Shown here one piece after another: positions 27,700-34,216 of a stretch of DNA of 39,923 nucleotides; within the stretch, counting starts at the first letter, position 1; every line of letters begins with the position of its first letter. The notes below the pieces were generated by a model. It made no database searches. It saw only the letters and a program-made list of their open reading frames with translations, and was not told the origin of the DNA. The position numbers and the translations under genes are program-made. The DNA comes from Candidatus Aenigmarchaeota archaeon LH_S7 (lineage in GTDB: Archaea > Aenigmatarchaeota > Aenigmatarchaeia > QMZS01), in the NCBI GenBank assembly GCA_023659895.1, contig JAGXOL010000007.1, forward strand, positions 1-39,923, read 5' to 3'.

Positions 27700-27713
27700 T
27701 CCGCCCCCCCGCA

Positions 27714-27734
27714 CAAGCTTTTAGAAAAAGCTTG
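27714..27734 (+). repeat. Intron-type hairpin module outside the tRNA (3' flank of tRNA-Leu)
   Basis: CAAGCTTTTAGAAAAAGCTTG followed by AGCAAAAAAA; matches the end of the tRNA-Glu T-loop intron. Confidence 0.8.
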
Positions 27735-27794
27735 AGCAAAAAAATAAGGAAAAAGGAAAGCCTGACTATTTAAATAATTTAAATAAGTAATTTT

Positions 27795-28049
27795 ATGGAC
27801 GCAATGTGTAAAGATATTGTCGGAAAAACCGTGGTTTCAGAGGAAACAGGAAGGAAATTCGGAATTGTAGGAGATTTGAATTTTATAGCTGAAAGCGGAG
27901 AGTTGTTGAATGTGAGCCTAGAAGCTCCAACAAATTCAGTGGAAAAAGTTAACTTGGAAACAAATGAAAAGGGAAGTTATTTAATACCATTTTCAACAGT
28001 AAAAAGTGTAGGGGATTTTGTGATAGTCTCTGAAAAAGAGATAATTTAA
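27795..28049 (+). CDS. PRC-barrel domain protein
   Basis: DIVGKTVVSEETGRKFGIVGDL...LIPFSTVKSVGDFVIVSE. Confidence 0.8.
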   Translation: MDAMCKDIVGKTVVSEETGRKFGIVGDLNFIAESGELLNVSLEAPTNSVEKVNLETNEKGSYLIPFSTVKSVGDFVIVSEKEII

Positions 28050-28066
28050 TTTTTATTTTTTAGATA

Positions 28067-28885
28067 TTAAATCAAGAAAGATTCTATTATTGCTCCCAAA
28101 AAAATAAAAAAAACTCCAATGAAGAAAAGGAATAAAGAGTCCTTGACAACAAACATCCTATGAGTTTTATTTTCTTTATGTCTGCTTATAGCAACTGACA
28201 ACAATCCCCCTGCAATCCCCGCCAAAATATAACCTAAAAACTCAGGCAAACCATGTAAAGCATAGCTTAATAACATTGAAGGAACAAAGGGAGCACCTAA
28301 AATAGTGGGTAAAGCGTAAGAGCTGCATAATTCTTTAGCCCCTTGTCCTACTACAACACCCAAAACACTTGCATTCCATGAAATTAAAAAAATTGCTCCA
28401 CTTGAATAAAACAAAGAGAAAACAAAACAAGTAGTCATCACAAGCAGATTATTCATAAAGATTGTCAAGAAAAAACTTGGTGAATTAAAATTACCTGTTA
28501 AATCATGAACAGTTCTTATTTGGTCTGAAAATATTTGGTTAGAAAAATCAGCAGGAGCTAATAAGTAAATAGTTGCAATAGTTAAAGAAATTCCCGCCAC
28601 AATGGAAAGATAATAGATTATTATTTTTAGGTGCCTCCAAAAAAAGTTTAGTTTATAAAGGTACTCCCAAAAATGGTCATATTCTTTCTTTTTTTCTTCT
28701 CTTTTTAGGTTACTTATAGTAACAGGTAATATTGCAAGTACAATCAAGAAAACCAAAAACAAGCCCCCCTTGGATAAATAGTTTGTTAGAAGAACTGCAA
28801 TGATAGAGCCTAAAATAGCAATTATTATCACAAGATAAGGTTTTTCTCTAATCGAACTAATAGATAATAAAGATTCGAAAACCAT
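28067..28885 (-). CDS. SpoIIM (stage II sporulation protein M)-like membrane protein
   Basis: Multi-TM, FMNNLLVMTTCFVFSLFYSSGAIFLISWNASVLGVVVG, LPEFLGYILAGIAGG; internal start preferred. Confidence 0.82.
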   Translation of the reverse strand: MVFESLLSISSIREKPYLVIIIAILGSIIAVLLTNYLSKGGLFLVFLIVLAILPVTISNLKREEKKKEYDHFWEYLYKLNFFWRHLKIIIYYLSIVAGISLTIATIYLLAPADFSNQIFSDQIRTVHDLTGNFNSPSFFLTIFMNNLLVMTTCFVFSLFYSSGAIFLISWNASVLGVVVGQGAKELCSSYALPTILGAPFVPSMLLSYALHGLPEFLGYILAGIAGGLLSVAISRHKENKTHRMFVVKDSLFLFFIGVFFIFLGAIIESFLI

Positions 28886-28889
28886 AATT

Positions 28890-29498
28890 ATGAATATATT
28901 TAAATTCAAGTATAAAAAAACAAGAAGATTATTTAAATTAACTATTTTGGGTTCAATACTTTTTATATTGGTTCTCATAGCCCTACTAATAATAGCAAAG
29001 ATCTATGTGCCTACTGAGTTAATCAAAAATTTTGAAATAAAAGAATTCCTTGATGTTTATAATTATATTGGTTTATTTTTGATCACTTTCTTAGGAGGAA
29101 CAATCTTACCTTTAGGTAGTCCAGCAGCAGTTTCTGCAGCTGGTTTTTTGGGAATGGCGGAAATACCTGTAATAATTGTTGCAGCTACAGGATTTACTGT
29201 GGGTGTACTTGTTAATTATTGTCTTGCTTATAAATTAGGTGCTAATTATGCCAAGAAGAAGATATCTCCGGAGATTTATGAGGATGTGGTATTATGGTGG
29301 AACAAATGGGGTGTTCTACTTGTAGTAGTTTTCGCTTTGTTTCCAGTCTTACCTTTTGATTTAATTGCCTTGGTCTGTGGGGTTTTCAGATTTAATTTGG
29401 TTTATTTCATTTTGATTAATTTTTTCAGCAATTTGCTTAATTCATACATTTTTTTATATTTAGGAACACAAGCAAGTTTGTGGATAGGGCTAATCTAA
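28890..29498 (+). CDS. SNARE-associated/DedA (VTT domain) membrane protein
   Basis: GGTILPLGSPAAVSAAGFLG, NYCLAYKLGANYAKK, FPVLPFDLIALVCGVFRF. Confidence 0.8.
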   Translation: MNIFKFKYKKTRRLFKLTILGSILFILVLIALLIIAKIYVPTELIKNFEIKEFLDVYNYIGLFLITFLGGTILPLGSPAAVSAAGFLGMAEIPVIIVAATGFTVGVLVNYCLAYKLGANYAKKKISPEIYEDVVLWWNKWGVLLVVVFALFPVLPFDLIALVCGVFRFNLVYFILINFFSNLLNSYIFLYLGTQASLWIGLI

Positions 29499-30092
29499 AC
29501 TTAGTTTAATAAGTGTGCTTATTTCTTTTCCTCCGCTAATATCATCTATATTTCTTCCAAAATTTTTAATTATTAAATCTGTTCCTTTATCTCCTACTAG
29601 TGTTGTATTCCCATAGGTAATTAAATCCACATTATAAATATTATCCTTAGAGGTAAGATTTCTGAATTTCAAATAATAATTATTTGTAGTACCTTTTCCA
29701 TATCTAAACTCATTTACATCTACTTCTCTAAAATAAAACTTATCTTTTCCGAAAATACCTTGTGTTGAGTTACAGTTTTTGCTAAAACATACAGAAGAAT
29801 CTGAAGAATAAATTGTTCCATCAGTTAATATTGGAAAATAAATTTGATTATTTTTTGAATCAATATAGATTTTTCCTGGTAAATCAAAAACAATTTTTTC
29901 TTTATTTTTGTGGCTAATAACTCTATCCATTTTATCTGATAAAGAGAAAAGAAATGACTCTGATTTAGTTAAAGTTGGTATATCTAAATTTTCTTCTGCC
30001 ATTGGCATTCCCCAGTTGTATGCTAGGGATATAAGGAACAAATATATTCCCACAATAATAATAGAAGATATGATAGGAGCAATACCTTTCAT
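29490..30092 (-). CDS. Type IV pilin-like protein
   Basis: MKGIAPIISSIIIVGIYLFLISLAYNWG class III-like signal. Confidence 0.65.
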   Translation of the reverse strand: MKGIAPIISSIIIVGIYLFLISLAYNWGMPMAEENLDIPTLTKSESFLFSLSDKMDRVISHKNKEKIVFDLPGKIYIDSKNNQIYFPILTDGTIYSSDSSVCFSKNCNSTQGIFGKDKFYFREVDVNEFRYGKGTTNNYYLKFRNLTSKDNIYNVDLITYGNTTLVGDKGTDLIIKNFGRNIDDISGGKEISTLIKLSLD

Positions 30093-30139
30093 AAGTCTAT
30101 TTGTTTTTCTTATTCCCTTTGCGGCTGCCGGGATTTGAA

Positions 30140-30186
30140 TTCCCGAAACCTATGGATTTGGACGGAACTTTCCTCCAAAAGGTTTT
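30140..30186 (-). other. tRNA-Gly intron 2 (T-stem/loop boundary 53/54, 47 nt)
   Basis: Clean BHB core: inner AAACCU/AGGUUU, central CCCG/CGGG, bulges GG|A and AA|U. Confidence 0.9.
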
Positions 30187-30222
30187 CCCGGGTCACAAGC
30201 TTGGGGAGCTTGTATCCTACCA

Positions 30223-30269
30223 TTGTCCCTAAACAGCAAAGTATTTAATTTTTCCTTACTGTTTGTGGC
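30223..30269 (-). other. tRNA-Gly intron 1 (D-loop, 47 nt)
   Basis: Central GUCU/GGAC, junctions AG|G and AA|U; hairpin AAACAG/CUGUUU. Confidence 0.82.
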
Positions 30270-30310
30270 CTAGACCACAGCCGCATAACTAATTTATTCG
30301 AATTAATTTT

Positions 30311-31315
30311 ATGATTGAAATTGATGGTAGCTATTTGGAGGGTGGGGGACAAATAATAAGGACTTCTATTGGATTGTCTTGTGCAACAAAAGAGCCTATC
30401 CATATTTTTAATATCAGAGCTAAAAGGAAGCCTCCTGGATTAAAAGCTCAGCACTTAGCAGCTATTAAATCAGTTAAAGAGCTCTGTGATGGTAGATTGG
30501 AAAGCGGTGAAATAAGTTCTAAAGAGATTTGGTTTTATCCTGGTGAGATTAAAAAAGGAGAATTGAATGTAAAAATTTCAACTGCAGGTTCTGTTGCTTT
30601 GGTTCTACAAACAATTTTTTTAGCTTCTTTGAAAATTGAAAAAGAATTGGAAATAAGAATAGAAGGAGGAGGGACTTTTGGGAAGTGGGCGCCCTCTGTT
30701 GAATATCTAAAAAATGTTTTTCTGCCAACTTTAGAGAAATTTAAATTCTCTGCTGAGATAAAAGCTCTTAAACATGGTTTTTATCCTAAAGGTGGAGCAA
30801 AAGTTATTGCAAAAATTTTTCCTTCTGGATTGAAAGGTTACAATCTTGAGAGAAAGGTTGAGAAGATAAAAGGAATTTCAATTGCCACAAAAAACTTGGA
30901 AAAAGGTAAGGTTGGAGAGAGACAGAAAGAAAGTGCTAAAAGATTATTAAAAGATTTTGAATCAGATATAAAAACAAAATATGTTGAGTCCCTGTCAACA
31001 GGAACAGGAATTGAAATTTGGAGTGAGCCCACAAGAATTGGCGGTAATTGTTTAGGGGAAAAAGGGATAAAAGCGGAAAAGGTTGGGGTAAAAGCTGCTG
31101 AAAATTTATTAAAAGAACTAAACTCTGGTGCTATAGTAGATAAACATTTGGCTGACCAATTAGTTCCTTTCATTGCTCTAACTGGAGGAAGATCAAGTTA
31201 TTTTGCTAGGGAATTAACAAATCACACCAAAACAAATATATGGGTTACTGAGAGATTCATTAAGAGAAAATTTAATCTCAAGAAAAAAGAAAATTTGTTT
31301 GAGATTTCTGTTTAA
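30311..31315 (+). CDS. rtcA: RNA 3'-terminal phosphate cyclase
   Basis: DGSYLEGGGQIIRTSIGLSC, KRKPPGLKAQHLAAIK, GGGTFGKWAPSV. Confidence 0.96.
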   Translation: MIEIDGSYLEGGGQIIRTSIGLSCATKEPIHIFNIRAKRKPPGLKAQHLAAIKSVKELCDGRLESGEISSKEIWFYPGEIKKGELNVKISTAGSVALVLQTIFLASLKIEKELEIRIEGGGTFGKWAPSVEYLKNVFLPTLEKFKFSAEIKALKHGFYPKGGAKVIAKIFPSGLKGYNLERKVEKIKGISIATKNLEKGKVGERQKESAKRLLKDFESDIKTKYVESLSTGTGIEIWSEPTRIGGNCLGEKGIKAEKVGVKAAENLLKELNSGAIVDKHLADQLVPFIALTGGRSSYFARELTNHTKTNIWVTERFIKRKFNLKKKENLFEISV

Positions 31316-31317
31316 GA

Positions 31318-31571
31318 TTAAGCTTGTATCTTATAAACAGTATCTCCTTCTCTAACCCTATCTTTAATCCTATGGCATTCCCAGATTTTGCTTCATTAAC
31401 TTTGTCATGTTCTATTTGGATAGAATCTACTTTTTGCTGAAAATTTGTGCTTGCTCCTTCCACAGGTATTTGTTCACCTACTTTCAAAGTATCAGTAAGA
31501 CTTATTACTGCAACTCCTAGTTCTGAAAAGTAATGTGTTACTTTTCCAACAGGTTTCTTATCTACTATAAT
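31318..31571 (-). pseudogene. Translation elongation factor EF-Tu domain 2-like small protein, frameshifted
   Basis: VGKVTHYFSELGVAVISLTDTLKVGEQIPVEG...GLKI then +1 frame VREGDTVYKIQA*; no ATG start in frame. Confidence 0.65.
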
Positions 31572-31600
31572 ATATTTATATATCTAATTTCTAGAAAATT

Positions 31601-31756
31601 ATGTTATTTGTGGTTATATTGACTTCCTGTTATTTAGTTTTTTTGTTAGTCCTTTATAAGATTGTCAAGCGCAAAAATAAGAAATTAATGGAAAAATATC
31701 AGGAATATTTGGATAATTATCAGAAAATTCTGGATAAAAATAAAAAATCAAAATGA
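31601..31756 (+). CDS. Small single-TM protein (51 aa)
   Basis: MLFVVILTSCYLVFLLVLYKIVKRKNKKLMEKYQEYLDNYQKILDKNKKSK; stop abuts the tRNA-Glu 3' end. Confidence 0.55.
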   Translation: MLFVVILTSCYLVFLLVLYKIVKRKNKKLMEKYQEYLDNYQKILDKNKKSK

Positions 31757-31770
31757 TGCCTCTGCCGGGA

Positions 31771-31960
31771 TTTCCTTTTTGCTCAAGCCTTTTTTAAAAG
31801 CTTGTTTTGATGGAACTTCCTCATAAACCTTGAGTTTATGGGGCCCTGAAAAACAAAGTTTTTCGAGGTTTCTAAAAGTTCCTGCGGGGGTGCGGAGTCT
31901 CGTATCTTATTTTTCTTTGGGGTGGAGACCTTTCTTTTTTCTAAAAAGAAAGTGGTTCCC
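31771..31960 (-). other. tRNA-Glu T-loop intron (190 nt, composite)
   Basis: Same T-loop position as Leu intron 2; same start GGGAAC; contains several hairpin modules. Confidence 0.85.
31819..31868 (-). repeat. Double-hairpin module shared with tRNA-Arg intron 1 (25571-25618)
   Basis: CCTCGAAAAACTTTGTTTTTCAGGGCCCCATAAACTCAAGGTTTATGAGG vs CCTCGAAAAACTTTGTTTTCGGGTCCCATAAACTTTTGGTTTATGAGG. Confidence 0.92.
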
Positions 31961-32001
31961 TTTGAACCCGGGTCTCTGGCTCGAGAGGCCAGTATCCTTG
32001 G

Positions 32002-32016
32002 TCCGTTTTGATTTAA
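32002..32016 (-). other. tRNA-Glu D-loop mini-intron (~15 nt, boundaries uncertain)
   Basis: D-loop reads AGCTCGG[TTAAATCAAAACGGA]CCAAGGAT; no clear BHB found. Confidence 0.55.
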
Positions 32017-32059
32017 CCGAGCTAGACTACAGAGGCATAAAATAAATTTATATTAAATT

Positions 32060-32623
32060 ATGGTAATGTTTTTTTCAAGTGAGTTCGCAACCTATTTAGA
32101 ATTTGCTCTTTCCTTTGGATTTACTTTTGCTGTAGCCTTTGGAGTATTGTATATATCTAAAGTGTTTGGTGAGCCTGAAGGAAAAACTCCTAAAAGGGTA
32201 AATATTCTACTCGCAGTTATAATCAGTCTGTTTGCATCCTTTTCGGAAGCTTATGTGAATTTTTTGTTTCAGTGGATTTTTTATTTGATTGCTATTTTCA
32301 TGATTGTGTTTGTAGTTCTCATCTTCAAGAATTTGTTCTATAGTGAGAAAAGGGATGAAGAAAAGACAGTAAGCTGGCCAATGTTTGTTTCAATAGCCGT
32401 TTTGTTCTTGGTTTTCTTAGGCTCTTATCAATACATGCCTCTACCTTCAGGTCAAATTATAAGTTCTCAGGATGTTGCACTCGTGATAGGGATCGCTTTT
32501 ATTGTTTTGATTTTGGTTGTTGGTTCAAGGAAAAATCTTAATAATACCTGGGAAAATCAACAAACAACTAAATTAAAGAAATTAGCCAACCAGGCAAGGA
32601 CTGCCAAGTTGCAATTATCATAG
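32060..32623 (+). CDS. Hypothetical multi-TM membrane protein
   Basis: Several hydrophobic helices; no family recognised. Confidence 0.7.
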   Translation: MVMFFSSEFATYLEFALSFGFTFAVAFGVLYISKVFGEPEGKTPKRVNILLAVIISLFASFSEAYVNFLFQWIFYLIAIFMIVFVVLIFKNLFYSEKRDEEKTVSWPMFVSIAVLFLVFLGSYQYMPLPSGQIISSQDVALVIGIAFIVLILVVGSRKNLNNTWENQQTTKLKKLANQARTAKLQLS

Positions 32624-33707
32624 CTAAAAATAAGAAAGCTCCAATAATTACTAAGACCCAACTCGGAAGATTGAGTTCATATTCTGGTTTTCTCTCCCCT
32701 ATCCTCTTTGCTTTGCAGTACAAATACAAGACTATGATTAACAAAGGTATCATGAACAAGCTTCCTGTTATGGAAAGAATGTCAACAAATGTTGCTGCTC
32801 CTAACAAAGAAATCAGAGCAGGACTTACTGCAAGAATAAAAGATAGATTTTTGTTGCAATTCAAATCTTGGCAATAAACTTCTCTTGTTGCATTTCCCAA
32901 AGCTATAAAACCTGTACCCATCGCAAAAAAGGTAAAAGCATATCCAAAAACCAAAAAGAAAATTCCAAATTCATTAGCTAAAGCAACTGTTATGATATCC
33001 GCACTTGTTTTTCCTAAAGCACCTATACAGGTAAAAGTAAAGAACAAGTACAAAACTAAAGGTATGAACATGCCTAATAAAATGCTTTTTTTCATCTTGG
33101 ATTTTTCCATCCAGAGAATCTCTTTCATTTGTGGGACCGCAAACATACCTGAATAAGCAAAAACTATAACTCCTATTGGCATGAAAACTTCTGAGAAATT
33201 AACAACAAATAGATTATTTGGATTGAAATAAAATAGGGAAGCAAAAGAAAGAATTAAAATACTGAAAATCATTATTAAAACCAGTTTTGTCTCACTTTCC
33301 TCTACACCCTTAACACCAAAGTAAATTATTGCTGAAAAAGGGATAAAAAACATTAATTTTCCTATTATAGGATCTACACCCAAAAGCAAACTAAGTATTT
33401 TTCCGTTTCCCTCAGTGTAAGCAATTAAAGCACCATACATTGAGAATACTGCTAAAAGGGTCACGAGACCTTCTGTTTTTTTTCCAATATATTTTCCCAC
33501 AAGTCCTGGGATTTGATGTGCATCTTTTGTTCTTAAACATATTTCACCTATGATCAAAGTGGTAAGGGTCATTATTCCTCCAATTATCAACAAATCTGTT
33601 AAACCTATTAGAAATCCTGCTTCTGAAATCGCAGTGGGGAGACCTAGAACACCTGCTCCTATTATAGTTCCTATGGCTGTAAATGCTGCTTTATATAGTT
33701 TATCCAT
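32568..33707 (-). CDS. Amino acid permease (aromatic amino acid/HAAAP-like)
   Basis: AAFTAIGTIIGAGVLGLPTAISEAGFLIG, multi-TM. Confidence 0.85.
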   Translation of the reverse strand: MDKLYKAAFTAIGTIIGAGVLGLPTAISEAGFLIGLTDLLIIGGIMTLTTLIIGEICLRTKDAHQIPGLVGKYIGKKTEGLVTLLAVFSMYGALIAYTEGNGKILSLLLGVDPIIGKLMFFIPFSAIIYFGVKGVEESETKLVLIMIFSILILSFASLFYFNPNNLFVVNFSEVFMPIGVIVFAYSGMFAVPQMKEILWMEKSKMKKSILLGMFIPLVLYLFFTFTCIGALGKTSADIITVALANEFGIFFLVFGYAFTFFAMGTGFIALGNATREVYCQDLNCNKNLSFILAVSPALISLLGAATFVDILSITGSLFMIPLLIIVLYLYCKAKRIGERKPEYELNLPSWVLVIIGAFLFLAMIIATWQSLPGWLISLI

Positions 33708-33774
33708 AAACTACTCTAGATATTATTATTTTCAGTAAATCGGTTTATTTAAAAATTTAAACTCTATTTATTTA

Positions 33775-34215
33775 ATGGATCAAAGGAAGATTGTAAGAGT
33801 AGCAAGAGAAGATTTGCATGCTCATTTATCTATAGAAAGGTCCTTATGGAAAATTAGAGGGGTAGATAAAAATTTCGCTAATGCTGTTAGAGCAGCTTTA
33901 GGTCATGAAAAAAACAAGAAATTAGCTGATTTGAGTGAGGAGGAAATTAAAAAATTAGAAGATTGTGTTGAGCATCCTGAAAAATACAAAATACCTAGTT
34001 GGCTTTGTAATTACAGAAAAGATATGGAAACAGGTGAGGATAAACACTATGTGGGTTCCCAACTTATTTTGAAGATTAAGAATAGGGTTGATTTCTTGAA
34101 AAAATTGAGGTGTTATCGCGGTGTAAGGCACTGGTCTAAACTGCCTGTAAGAGGTCAGAGAACAAGAGGTCATTTCAGGAAAAGTGGCACAGTAGGTGTA
34201 AAGAGGAAGAAATAA
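33775..34215 (+). CDS. rps13: Ribosomal protein S13
   Basis: HWSKLPVRGQRTRGHFRKSGTVGVKRKK C-terminus. Confidence 0.96.
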   Translation: MDQRKIVRVAREDLHAHLSIERSLWKIRGVDKNFANAVRAALGHEKNKKLADLSEEEIKKLEDCVEHPEKYKIPSWLCNYRKDMETGEDKHYVGSQLILKIKNRVDFLKKLRCYRGVRHWSKLPVRGQRTRGHFRKSGTVGVKRKK

Positions 34216-34216
34216 T

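Larger units (their letters stand above)
27491..27713 (+). tRNA. tRNA-Leu(TAG), class II, with two introns
   Basis: Acceptor GCGGGGG/CCCCCGC, anticodon arm CAGGG-TTTAGGA-CCCTG, T-arm GGCGG-TTCAAA|T-CCGCC. Confidence 0.93.
30120..30284 (-). tRNA. tRNA-Gly(CCC) with two introns
   Basis: Exons (minus) 30284-30270, 30222-30187, 30139-30120: GCGGCTG TG GTCT AGTGGTA GGAT A CAAGC TCCCCAA GCTTG TGAC CCGGG TTCAAAT CCCGG CAGCCGC A. Confidence 0.92.
31757..32036 (-). tRNA. tRNA-Glu(CTC) with D-loop mini-insertion and large T-loop intron
   Basis: Acceptor GCCTCTG/CAGAGGC, anticodon arm CTGGC-CTCTCGA-GCCAG, T-arm CCGGG-TTCAAA|T-CCCGG. Confidence 0.92.

Noticed and set aside
27520-27714. ORF (minus) with FSLGWRSFFLF, similar to the 31830-32045 ORF (FSLGWRPFFFL)
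   Set aside because: The apparent protein homology comes from homologous tRNA-Leu and tRNA-Glu intron sequence; both ORFs lie over tRNA genes.
2663-28065. Recurrent TAATTTTTATTTTT after stop codons (e.g. 2661, 3784, 28047) as a novel repeat
   Set aside because: Best explained as ordinary archaeal T-tract terminators at gene ends; only the longer SBDS-derived repeat is unusual.
31830-32045. ORF (plus) antisense to tRNA-Glu
   Set aside because: Spurious translation across the tRNA-Glu intron; no independent coding evidence.
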